A stretch of DNA of 64,000 nt. Origin: Dongia_B soli (lineage in GTDB: Bacteria > Pseudomonadota > Alphaproteobacteria > Dongiales > Dongiaceae). Below, piece after piece: positions 52,645 to 61,007 of this stretch. The stretch is taken from the NCBI RefSeq assembly GCF_034044715.1, contig NZ_JAXCLW010000002.1, forward strand, positions 496,001 through 560,000, read 5' to 3'. The first letter of the stretch is position 1. Every line of letters starts with the position of its first letter. The notes under the pieces were generated by a model that saw nothing but the letters and a program-made list of their open reading frames with translations, was not told the DNA's origin and searched no databases. The position numbers were made by a program, and so were the translations under genes.

Positions 52645-55600
52645 TCAATGCGATATGGTTGGTTCCGTGATTTCGTCACCGCTGCTGACGCTTTTCGGCC
52701 GATGATCGCTGGCGAGAAACGTATAGATCACCGGTAATACGAAAAGGGTGAAGAGGGTGCCGATGCTGATGCCGGCGACGATCACGATGGCGATCGAGAA
52801 ACGGCTGGAGGCGCCAGCGCCGGCGGCGAAGAGCAGGGGAATGAGACCGGCGACCATTGCCGCAGTCGTCATCAGAATGGGTCGCAGGCGCAACCCAGCG
52901 GCAACCTTTACGGCCTCAAGTCGGGTCAGGCCGTGATACATCTGCTGCTCCTTGGCAACCTCACAGATTAGGATACCGTGCTTGGTGATAAGACCGATCA
53001 GGGTGACCAGACCGACCTGGCTGTAAATATTCATACTGGCACCGGTGATGATATTCGCACCAAGGGCAAGCGGAATAAGCGCACCGCAGATCGACAGCGG
53101 CACGCTAACCAGGATGACCAGAGGATCACGCAGGCTTTCGAATTGCGCAGCAAGAACCAGGAAAATCACCGTCAAAGCGAAAATGAAGGTGATGTAAAGC
53201 GCGCTTCCTTCCTGGATATATTGCCGCGATTGCCCTGAAAAATCATAAGAAAAGCCGTCGGGAAGAACCTCATGCGCCGCCTGTTCCAGGAAGGTGATGG
53301 CGGTGCCAAGTGTGACGCCGGGCATCAGCACGCCTGAAAGCGTGGCGGCATTCTGCTGATTGAACTGATTCAGATCGACTGGCTGTATTTCTTCGCGCAG
53401 TGTCACCAGGCTGGAAAGGGGAATGGCATTGCCATCGATCGTCTTGACGTAGAACTCGCCGAGCTTATCCGGATCCAACCGGTCAATTCGCGCGACTTGC
53501 GGAATGACCTGATAGCTGCGGTTATAGAGATTCATCAAATTAACGTAGTCACCACCTGTCAGGATCGCCAGGGTGCTGGCGATGTCTTGCATGCGGACAC
53601 CATAGGCGGCGGCTTTGTCACGGTCGATCTCGACAATCGTCTGCGGCTTCTGGAATTTGAGATCGAGATCGTTATAGATGAAGAGCCCGCTCTGCTGCGC
53701 TTTCTCCATGAAGCGCTGAGACACTTCATTCAAGGAGCGGTAATCGGCCGTGGTGGTGATGACGAATTGCAGAGGCAGGCCGGTCGCGCCCGGAAGAGGC
53801 GCATCGCTGAAGACGCCGCCTTGCAGGCCGGTGACCTTTGCGAAGCGCGTGGTCATATCCTGAACAATTTCCTTCTGCGATCGGTCGCGTTCTTCCCAGG
53901 GCTTGAAGACCGGGAAGGCGATGCCATCATTGACATTGGTCGTGCCATTGATCGCAAAAAAGCTTTCCATCTCCTTGATATCGCCGAATGCCTTTGTCAT
54001 TTCATTGGAGAAACGGTTCATATAGTCGATATTGGCGCTGGGCGGACCGCTATAAAAAATCAGCGCGTAACCTTGATCCTCTTCCGGCGCCAGTTCATTG
54101 GGAATGGCCTTGATCAGGAAATAGAGGGATCCGGAGACGATCAAGGCGAAAATCACTGTAGCCAGGCGATCGTGCAAGGAGGCATTCAGCCAACGGAGAT
54201 AGATGTGCTGTACCTTGTCGAACAGGACATCGAGCCGGGCCGCCAGGCCGCGTTTGTTATCGTCATGCTTCAGCACCCTGGAGCACATCATGGGCGACAA
54301 GGTGAGGGCGACGACACCGGAGACGATGACCGCACCGGCCAAAGTGAGGGCGAATTCCCGGAATAGGGCACCCGTCAAACCTGTCATGAAGGCGATTGGC
54401 GCATAAACGGCGGCGAGGGTGATGGTCATGGAAATCACCGGTGTGGCGATTTCTCTTGTGCCGATGATAGCAGCATCGAAGGGCGTTCGGCCTTCCTCGA
54501 TGTGCCGATGCACATTTTCGACAACCACGATCGCGTCGTCGACGACCAGCCCGATGGCCAGGACCATGGCCAGCAATGTCAGTAGGTTGATGGAAAAGCC
54601 CAAGATCAGCAGAAACAAACAGACGCCGATCAAGGAGAGGGGGATTGTCACGAGGGGGATGAGGACCGATCGGAACGATCCCATGAACAGGAAAATGACC
54701 ACCATCACGATCACCGCTGCTTCGGCAATGGTGGTCAACACCTCCTGGATGGCGGCGCGGACAAAGGTCGTCTGGTCATAGGCGATGGTCAGTTTCATGC
54801 CGGGCGGCAGATCGGCTTCCAGCTTCGGCAGCATCTGGCGGATATCGTCGACGACGGTCAGGGGATTGGCGGTCGGTGTCGTCTTGATGCCGATGAACAC
54901 GGCTTTCTCGCCATTGACATAGACCGATGAATCCGAACTTTCTGGTCCGAGGGCCACCGTGGCAACGTCGCGCAGCCGGACCAGCCTGGTTCCGTCGTTG
55001 CGGACGACGAGTTCCCGAAAGCCTTCCTCATCGCGCAAATCGGTCCCGGCTGTCGTGCCCACCACATCGAAAACGCCTTTGGCGCTGCCGGCGGTGGCTT
55101 GGAAATTATTCGCTTCCAAAGCGAGGCGAATATCGTCGGTGGAAAGATTGAATTGCGCCAGCTTGGTGGGGTCCAACCAGATCCGCATGGCGAATTTCTG
55201 GCTGCCAAGAATTTGCGGATCGGCGACGCCGGCAACCGTGGACAGATTCGGCTGGATCACCCGCATCATGTAATCGGTGATCTGGCCGGGATTCATAACC
55301 GTGCTTGAAAAGGCGAGATACATCACATCGGTATCGTCGCCCGTGGTTTTCTCGATCACCGGATCATTGATGCCCCGCGGCAGCAGGGAACGGGTCTCGT
55401 TGACCTTGGAGATCACCTCTGTCATCGCAACATTGGGATCTTCATTCAGGCGCACATGAACTTCGACGATGCTGATACCGAAGGCGGAACGTGAGGTCAG
55501 ATAGTCGATCCCATCAGCCGTCGCGACCGCCTTTTGAATGGGATCGGTGATGAAGCCCTGCATCAAATCGGAATCGGCTCCGGGATATGTAGTCGTTACC

Positions 55601-55731
55601 GTGATGACGGTATTGAAAAGTTCCGGAAACTGCCGGATCTGCAGAGATGTCAGTGCTTTCAAGCCCAGCAGCAGGATGAGCAGACTAACGACGGTGGCGA
55701 GGATCGGCCGCTTGATGAAGATATCGAACAT
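52645..55731 (-). CDS. RND multidrug efflux transporter (HAE1/AcrB-like)
   Basis: 1028 aa, normal for an AcrB/MexB protein. N-terminus MFDIFIKRPILATVVSLLILL, proton-relay pair in AIGLVVDDAIVVVENVHRH, and two halves each with large periplasmic loops and transmembrane bundles (the second starts near VIFALIVSGSLYFLIKAIPN). It pumps hydrophobic compounds out as a trimer with the adaptor encoded 8 bases upstream. No outer-membrane factor is adjacent. Substrates unknown. Confidence 0.95.
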   Translation of the reverse strand: MFDIFIKRPILATVVSLLILLLGLKALTSLQIRQFPELFNTVITVTTTYPGADSDLMQGFITDPIQKAVATADGIDYLTSRSAFGISIVEVHVRLNEDPNVAMTEVISKVNETRSLLPRGINDPVIEKTTGDDTDVMYLAFSSTVMNPGQITDYMMRVIQPNLSTVAGVADPQILGSQKFAMRIWLDPTKLAQFNLSTDDIRLALEANNFQATAGSAKGVFDVVGTTAGTDLRDEEGFRELVVRNDGTRLVRLRDVATVALGPESSDSSVYVNGEKAVFIGIKTTPTANPLTVVDDIRQMLPKLEADLPPGMKLTIAYDQTTFVRAAIQEVLTTIAEAAVIVMVVIFLFMGSFRSVLIPLVTIPLSLIGVCLFLLILGFSINLLTLLAMVLAIGLVVDDAIVVVENVHRHIEEGRTPFDAAIIGTREIATPVISMTITLAAVYAPIAFMTGLTGALFREFALTLAGAVIVSGVVALTLSPMMCSRVLKHDDNKRGLAARLDVLFDKVQHIYLRWLNASLHDRLATVIFALIVSGSLYFLIKAIPNELAPEEDQGYALIFYSGPPSANIDYMNRFSNEMTKAFGDIKEMESFFAINGTTNVNDGIAFPVFKPWEERDRSQKEIVQDMTTRFAKVTGLQGGVFSDAPLPGATGLPLQFVITTTADYRSLNEVSQRFMEKAQQSGLFIYNDLDLKFQKPQTIVEIDRDKAAAYGVRMQDIASTLAILTGGDYVNLMNLYNRSYQVIPQVARIDRLDPDKLGEFYVKTIDGNAIPLSSLVTLREEIQPVDLNQFNQQNAATLSGVLMPGVTLGTAITFLEQAAHEVLPDGFSYDFSGQSRQYIQEGSALYITFIFALTVIFLVLAAQFESLRDPLVILVSVPLSICGALIPLALGANIITGASMNIYSQVGLVTLIGLITKHGILICEVAKEQQMYHGLTRLEAVKVAAGLRLRPILMTTAAMVAGLIPLLFAAGAGASSRFSIAIVIVAGISIGTLFTLFVLPVIYTFLASDHRPKSVSSGDEITEPTISH

Positions 55732-55739
55732 CCGAGAGC

Positions 55740-56858
55740 CTATTCCAGCGGCAGGGTTTGTGGGGGTGTCAGAACCTCGCTCTCGGTCACCGTCACATGT
55801 GCGCCATTGGTCAATTTAAGCTGACCGGAGGTAACGATCTCAGCGCCGGGGGAAATGCCTTTCGTTACAATGACCCAATTGCCCCGGCGCGCGCCGGTTT
55901 CCACCATCGCACGTTCGACGGTCGCGATTTCCTCGCCTTTTTCATTTTTGCTGCGGTTGATCACATAGAGGGCATTGCCATAGAGGCTATAGCTAACGGC
56001 TGTTTGCGGCACGATCGTCGTCTGCTGCATATCCGGCAATATGATGTCCAGGCGCGCAAACATGCCCGGGCGCAGGCTGCCATCGGCATTTTCAAATCGT
56101 CCCTGGATCGCCACCATACCGGTTCGGTCGTCGATCAGCGGTGCGATCGTGGTAACCTTGCCCTCAAAAATCCGTCCCGGATAAGAATCTGTCGCCATGC
56201 GAATCGGTTGGCCGACGTGAATATCGGACAATACCCTTTGCGAGACGCCGAAATTGACGAGCATCGCGCTGAGATCCTGGAGATTCACGATCGGTGTGCC
56301 GGGATCGAGATATTGACCGAGATTGATCCTGCGGATGCCGAGCATCCCATCAAAAGGCGCCACGATGGTCTTCTTGGCGATGACCGCGGTCAAGCGGCCG
56401 ACTGCGGCGGCCGCTACTTTGGCATCGGATTCGGCTTTATCCAGGGCGGAGATCGAAATCGTCTTGTTGGGTGCAAGCGCGCGGGCGCGACGCACGTCGC
56501 TCTGTGCGAGGTCAAGTTGAGCCTGGACGCTTCGTAATTCCGCCTGTTCGACCTCAGCGTCCAGTTGAACAAGCAGGTCGCCCTTGGCGACCCGGTTACC
56601 TGACTCGAAAAGGATGTTTTGAACGGTGCCGGCAACCTCAGTGCTGACATCGACACCGTGTTGGGCCTCCATCACGCCAATGGCCGGCACAGTCCGTGGC
56701 CAGTTCTGCTGGGTTGCCTTTGTCGCGGTGACGGGAATAGCCGGGATTGGCATATTCGCCATGAATTCCGCCGCCATCTTATTTTTATAGGCAAGGAACC
56801 CGAAAATGCCGCCAAAAACGATGGCACAGCCAAGCAACACGAAAACCAGCTTTTTCAT
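55740..56858 (-). CDS. RND periplasmic adaptor protein (membrane fusion protein)
   Basis: 372 aa from the ATG at 56858 (MKKLVFVLLG), with GAGGGTGAG upstream; the upstream alternative at 56888 is unlikely. One N-terminal hydrophobic anchor (VFVLLGCAIVFGGIFGFLA). Then the lipoyl half-motif GVDVSTEVAGTVQNILF, a short helical hairpin (residues about 100-170), the second lipoyl half APFDGMLGIRRINLGQYL, a beta-barrel and a membrane-proximal domain. Links the RND pump to an outer-membrane channel. Forms an operon with the transporter. Confidence 0.93.
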   Translation of the reverse strand: MKKLVFVLLGCAIVFGGIFGFLAYKNKMAAEFMANMPIPAIPVTATKATQQNWPRTVPAIGVMEAQHGVDVSTEVAGTVQNILFESGNRVAKGDLLVQLDAEVEQAELRSVQAQLDLAQSDVRRARALAPNKTISISALDKAESDAKVAAAAVGRLTAVIAKKTIVAPFDGMLGIRRINLGQYLDPGTPIVNLQDLSAMLVNFGVSQRVLSDIHVGQPIRMATDSYPGRIFEGKVTTIAPLIDDRTGMVAIQGRFENADGSLRPGMFARLDIILPDMQQTTIVPQTAVSYSLYGNALYVINRSKNEKGEEIATVERAMVETGARRGNWVIVTKGISPGAEIVTSGQLKLTNGAHVTVTESEVLTPPQTLPLE

Positions 56859-57047
56859 CTCACCCTCGTCATCCGCGCCGAACCCCAACTGTCTGGCGGC
56901 GGTTCATGACCTGCACCAAGTTCCGACCTGATTTATTGTTCAGGTGTCAGCTCTTCGACCATCGGGACAAGCATGGGAGAGCAGGCGGACGCAAGCGTGA
57001 GCGAAAATAGTGCAACTTAAGAAAAAATGCCAGGGTCCTTACAATCC

Positions 57048-57095
57048 GCTGGGAGCCAGCGGCCTAAGAGAGATAGCCGGCAAGAAGCCGGCTAT
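57048..57095. terminator. Two adjacent hairpins between the RND and COG4315 genes
   Basis: CCGCTGG/CCAGCGG lies at 57048-57064 and ATAGCCGGC/GCCGGCTAT at 57073-57095. They follow the COG4315 stop on the minus strand and could end that transcript before the RND operon. No long T-run is seen. Confidence 0.5.
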
Positions 57096-57121
57096 GGCTC
57101 CGGCGATCGGTTGGCGACTAT

Positions 57122-57520
57122 TTAATCCTTGACGACGTGCCAGACGTTATTCTTGTTGTCGCCCGTCACATCACCGGGCTTGGCATCATACTTGAAGGTG
57201 TAAAGGGGCTTGCCGTCATCCGCCCATTGCAAGGTCCCATCCTTGCGCTTGATAATGGTCAATTCGCCCGTCGGCTTATCGCTGGCGCTCGCCGTTGCCG
57301 GTGGCCAGTTTTCGGCACATTTGTCGTAGCAGTTGGATGTGCCTGCCTTATCCTTGTCAAAGGTATAAAGGGTCATGCCTTTGGCATCGACCAGCACCTT
57401 CCCCAAAGATGTTTCGCTTTCCTTGAAGGGGCCATAGTCATCGGCCGAGGCGCTGGCTGCCATACCTGACAGGCCCAATACCATTGCGCTGCATAGGCAA
57501 AGAATCTTGATCTGGCTCAT
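57122..57520 (-). CDS. Secreted COG4315-type repeat protein (PF03640)
   Basis: 132 aa from the ATG at 57520, with GGAGGACGTG upstream. A Sec signal peptide (ILCLCSAMVLGLSGMAASASA, cleaved near SADD) predicts a periplasmic product. Two PF03640-like repeats follow: GMTLYTFDKDKAG with NCYDKCAENWPP, then GKPLYTFKYDAKPGDV ending NVWHVVK. The family is widespread and its role unsettled. The paired cysteines could form a disulphide. Confidence 0.88.
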   Translation of the reverse strand: MSQIKILCLCSAMVLGLSGMAASASADDYGPFKESETSLGKVLVDAKGMTLYTFDKDKAGTSNCYDKCAENWPPATASASDKPTGELTIIKRKDGTLQWADDGKPLYTFKYDAKPGDVTGDNKNNVWHVVKD

Positions 57521-57656
57521 CACGTCCTCCAGGCGTTGCATCGGGTTGAATACCCTGTCTCAGACGCCCGTGGTTGCGCGGATATTCCAGGCGACGAAGC
57601 TTCCGGACGAAAAGTGATAGCCCCCGAATTCGCCACAGTCCGGCCGGCTAATCTAC

Positions 57657-58463
57657 TTAAGGCCGGAAGTCGAGCAGATGCTCAACGAACCGTTTGAGAA
57701 CCGCTCGAACCTGATCAGCCTTTTCAGGCAGGTAGTCGAAGGGCGCAGCTTCCCGCATATAGGTCCGCTGGGCAAGCTCCAGCTGGACGGCACAGATCGA
57801 TTGATCCGGCTGGCCGTAATGGCGCGTGATGTGACCGCCTTTGAAACGGCCATTCACCACATGGCGATAGTTGCCGGTATCGCAGATAGCCGCAAGCTCA
57901 GTGGAGAGACTTTCAGGACAGGATGCACCGCTATTGGTGCCGATGTTGAAGTCCGGCAACAGGCCTTCGAACAAGCGCGGGATTTCACCCTTGATCGAAT
58001 GGGCGTCGAACAGCACGGCATAGCCGAACTTCGCCTTCAGGCGCGCAAGTTCACTGGCAATGCGGTCGTGATACGGTTGCCAGATGTGTTCCAGGTAAGC
58101 CCGCCGCGCAGTGGAGTCAGGTGCCTTGCCCGGTTGGAAAAGCGGCGTACCCTCAAATAAAACATCGGGATAAAGACCGGTCGTCGCGGTCTGATACAAG
58201 GGCTTATCGTCCGATGAGCGGTTGAGGTCGATGGCGAAACGAGAATAGCGCGCGGCCAGCAGGCTGGCGCCCATGTCGCGCGCGAAATCATAAAGACGCG
58301 GCAGGTGCCAGTCGGTGTCGCGCAGATCCAAAGCCTCGGGGATCAAGCCTTCACGGACGGCTTGCGGCAATTCGGTCCCGACATGCGGCATGCTGATCAA
58401 TAGCGGTGTATCGCCCTGCGCGAAATCATAGGGATGAGAAATATCGTGGCTCACGAGCGACAT
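57657..58463 (-). CDS. hutG: N-formylglutamate deformylase
   Basis: 268 aa of the N-formylglutamate amidohydrolase family. Segments LLISMPHVGTELP, DTDWHLPRLYDF, FAIDLNRSSDD, LFDAHSIKGEIPRLF and NGRFKGGHITRHYG carry the expected metal and substrate residues. It hydrolyses N-formylglutamate to glutamate and formate, the last step of the route that uses HutF. The ATG lies 3 bases after the stop of the disrupted PAS gene, implying past coupling. Last gene of the minus-strand hut run. The formate made could also feed Fhs. Confidence 0.93.
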   Translation of the reverse strand: MSLVSHDISHPYDFAQGDTPLLISMPHVGTELPQAVREGLIPEALDLRDTDWHLPRLYDFARDMGASLLAARYSRFAIDLNRSSDDKPLYQTATTGLYPDVLFEGTPLFQPGKAPDSTARRAYLEHIWQPYHDRIASELARLKAKFGYAVLFDAHSIKGEIPRLFEGLLPDFNIGTNSGASCPESLSTELAAICDTGNYRHVVNGRFKGGHITRHYGQPDQSICAVQLELAQRTYMREAAPFDYLPEKADQVRAVLKRFVEHLLDFRP

Positions 58464-58466
58464 CCT

Positions 58467-59005
58467 TCATGTTCTTATTAATGGTACTTTAACGGAATTG
58501 GGCCAGCCCGTCACGCAAGCTTTGGCGATACGTGCAGCCTCGAAAAATTCCTGCAGCTCACGGCTATTCTGTTTTGCGGTGTCAATCGCCATCAGCATGT
58601 TGATCCTCTTTCCATCGCTGGAAAGCGGCAGGATCAAGCGTGCGTAAATACGGATCTTGTCGATCGATTTGAGATCAAGTGCAGAAGTGGCTGTTTCCGC
58701 GATACGGCGCGGGCGTAGTGGTCGTAAACCAGCGCACCATATTGCGGCGGTGGCAGGTCGCGGACGTGACGGTAGGTGAGAACTTCACCGTGTACGTTGC
58801 AAATACCGGTGCCACTCAAGCGATAGCGAAAATCCAAAGGTTCTGGAATCACATCGGCAATCATCACGCGGGGCAGAATGCGCGTAAAATCCGCCGGATC
58901 AATTTCGCTGCGGCTGGGTACGATCCGATCATCGTGTTTTTTGCCGGCCCAGCAGTTGAACATGGAAGCCAGGTATTTTGCATAAAGCCTTAAAATCGGG
59001 TGCAC
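58467..59005 (-). pseudogene. PAS_5-type domain protein with a frameshift
   Basis: The frame from the GTG at 59005 gives a PAS_5-like N-terminus (EIDPADFTRILPRVMIADVI, FRYRLSGTGICNVHGEVLT) but stops at 58634 after an abrupt change of sequence (SNRSTRSVFTHA). Immediately there, another frame continues with DLKSIDKIRIYARLILPL, then SSDGKRINMLMAID and a helical tail, ending at the TGA at 58467-58469. This is what the C-terminal half of such a PAS domain looks like, so a single frameshift near 58670 has split one gene. It could also be a sequencing error. It lies between hutD and hutG on their strand. Confidence 0.65.
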
Positions 59006-59052
59006 CCCGACAAGCGAGTTCCCGGATTGGCCATCAGAAGAAATGGCTGTGT

Positions 59053-59643
59053 CTATCGGGGCTGCAGGTAGATTGCCGCAAGGATCGAGGCTTGATCGGC
59101 CCTTAGCCAGGCATCCGGGGCGTCTTCGATATGAAGCGTATCGCCGCTTTTCAGATGATGCCGGGCGCCGTCGATCTCCAGGCTGACATTCCCGGTGAAA
59201 ACATGCAGCAGCGTAACGGGCGCAACGTCGATTTCGCAGTCTTCACCCGCGTCAGGGCGCAGGATGGTCATAGCGGTATAGCCCCAATTGCGGGCGACCA
59301 TCAGATTGAAGTCGCGCAGCGGTCCATCGATCAGCGTGCAGTCCGTCTGCCAGCCGCCATCGAAGGGCAGGGGTTGAAACGGTTGATCGATGCGCCGCTC
59401 CATCATGCCATTGAAGTTCAGGATCATGCCGGCGCCTTCGATCAGGGTAATGAACCGGTCGTAGCCGCTGAAATCCGAAAACGGGCCGGACTGACCGACT
59501 TCGGCAATGCTGAGACGCCAGTTGAAAGCGCCACCTTCAGCACCAGGTGAGGCGATCAGCTCCGTCGTCGATCCCTGGCCGTTTTTCCATGGCATGCGCT
59601 TGTAATCGGCCGCAGTGAGATGGCGGAGTTTCATCATGTTCAA
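59053..59643 (-). CDS. hutD: HutD-family protein
   Basis: 196 aa cupin-like protein of the HutD family: YKRMPWKNGQGSTTELIA, WRLSIAEVGQSGPFSDFSGYDRFITLI. HutD is found in hut operons and is thought to limit or tune histidine degradation, perhaps by binding an intermediate such as formylglutamate. The start overlaps the hutI stop by 4 bases, so translation is coupled. Confidence 0.88.
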   Translation of the reverse strand: MNMMKLRHLTAADYKRMPWKNGQGSTTELIASPGAEGGAFNWRLSIAEVGQSGPFSDFSGYDRFITLIEGAGMILNFNGMMERRIDQPFQPLPFDGGWQTDCTLIDGPLRDFNLMVARNWGYTAMTILRPDAGEDCEIDVAPVTLLHVFTGNVSLEIDGARHHLKSGDTLHIEDAPDAWLRADQASILAAIYLQPR

Positions 59644-60893
59644 TAGCTCCGCCGGGCCCAGTAGCCACTTTTCATCACGGCGGTGCAGGGATTAGAACCG
59701 ATCCAGTAGCTAAGCTCTGCTGGCTGTTCGATATCCCAAACCGCCAGATCGGCCATTTTGCCGATTTCAAGCGAGCCATGGCTGTCATCGATACCTAGAG
59801 CCTTAGCGGCGTTTATGGTGATGCCGCGCAGGGCTTCCTGAGGCGTAAGGCGGAAAAAGGTGCAAGCCATGCTGAGCATCAAGCGCAATGACAAAGCAGG
59901 TGACGTGCCGGGATTATGATCTGTCGAGAGCGCGATTTTTACCCCATGACCGCGGAAAAGATCGATCGGCGGCAGCTTGGTTTCGCGCAGGCAATAAAAA
60001 GCGCCGGGCAGCAGAACGGCGACCGTGCCGGCTGCCGCCATTGCCTGGACGCCATCCTCTCCGATGTATTCGATATGATCCGCCGACAGCGCATTATATT
60101 TCGCCGCGAGCACAGCGCCTTTCTGGTCGGAAAGCTGTTCCGCATGCAGCTTCACCGGCAAGCCAAGCTTCTGCGCCGTTTGGAAGACGCGTTCGGTTTC
60201 CGCCGCGGTGAAGGCGATCTTTTCGCAGAAGGCATCGACCGCATCAATCAGGCCTTCCTGCGCCAAAGTCGGTAGAATGGTCTCACAAACCAGATCGACA
60301 TAGTCGCTTTGGCGGCCGGCATATTCGGGCGGCAAAGCATGCGCGGCCAAGCAGGTAGCGACGACGGAGACGGGGTAATCCTCCATCAACTGCCGAGCAG
60401 CCTGGAGCATCCGGCGTTCGGTATCGAGATCGAGGCCATAACCGGATTTGATTTCAATCGTGGTGACGCCTTCTTCGATCAGGCTTTCGAGCCGGCGTCC
60501 TGCATCGGCAACGAGATCTTCGACGCTGGCTGCGCGGGTCGCCTTGACGGTGGATATGATACCGCCGCCTGCTTTGGCGATTTCCTCGTAGCTCGCACCG
60601 TTGAGGCGCATCTCGAATTCATTGGCGCGTTGCCCGCCATAGATCAGATGCGTGTGGCAGTCGATCAAGCCGGGCGTCACCCAATCGCCGTTGAGCGTTA
60701 CTTCATCCAGCGGCTCTGCCGCGGGTTTCGGCAGATCGGCTGCGGGACCGATCCAGGCAATCCGGCCATCCTGCACGGCAATCGCCGCGTCGCGAATTTC
60801 ACCGTAGCCGTCGTTGCCGGCCATGCTGGCGACATGGCAATCGGTGATCAGACAATCCCAGGCATGGTCGGTGGAGGATTCTTGACGCGGCAT
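59640..60893 (-). CDS. hutI: Imidazolonepropionase
   Basis: 417 aa amidohydrolase. Metal motif DCHTHLIYGGQRANEFE, then IEIKSGYGLDLDTERRML, KLHAEQLSD and LSTDHNPGTSP with the late aspartate. It opens 4-imidazolone-5-propionate to N-formiminoglutamate, the substrate of HutF. It follows hutU by 114 bases and is coupled to hutD. A perfect 16-base dyad sits 41 bases upstream of its start. Confidence 0.95.
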   Translation of the reverse strand: MPRQESSTDHAWDCLITDCHVASMAGNDGYGEIRDAAIAVQDGRIAWIGPAADLPKPAAEPLDEVTLNGDWVTPGLIDCHTHLIYGGQRANEFEMRLNGASYEEIAKAGGGIISTVKATRAASVEDLVADAGRRLESLIEEGVTTIEIKSGYGLDLDTERRMLQAARQLMEDYPVSVVATCLAAHALPPEYAGRQSDYVDLVCETILPTLAQEGLIDAVDAFCEKIAFTAAETERVFQTAQKLGLPVKLHAEQLSDQKGAVLAAKYNALSADHIEYIGEDGVQAMAAAGTVAVLLPGAFYCLRETKLPPIDLFRGHGVKIALSTDHNPGTSPALSLRLMLSMACTFFRLTPQEALRGITINAAKALGIDDSHGSLEIGKMADLAVWDIEQPAELSYWIGSNPCTAVMKSGYWARRSY

Positions 60894-60933
60894 ATCGGTT
60901 ACCCGGCTCGTTGAAGATCGCGCAATTTAGCAC

Positions 60934-60949
60934 CGGAACAAGTGTTCCG
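60934..60949. promoter_or_regulatory. Palindrome between hutU and hutI
   Basis: CGGAACA at 60934-60940 and TGTTCCG at 60943-60949 around AG form a perfect dyad upstream of hutI. It could be an operator for a separate hutI promoter or a processing hairpin. It contains GAAC-N4-GTTC but not the direct repeat usual for alphaproteobacterial LexA. Confidence 0.45.
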
Positions 60950-61007
60950 TCACCACGGACAGCCTGAAAAGAGGCGAGTTAGTGGCGACGGCATCCGGCT
61001 TGGGCGA

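Noticed and set aside
60934..60949. LexA box upstream of hutI
   Set aside because: GAAC-N4-GTTC resembles the Gram-positive SOS box, whereas alphaproteobacterial LexA usually reads a direct repeat; the neighbouring genes are catabolic.
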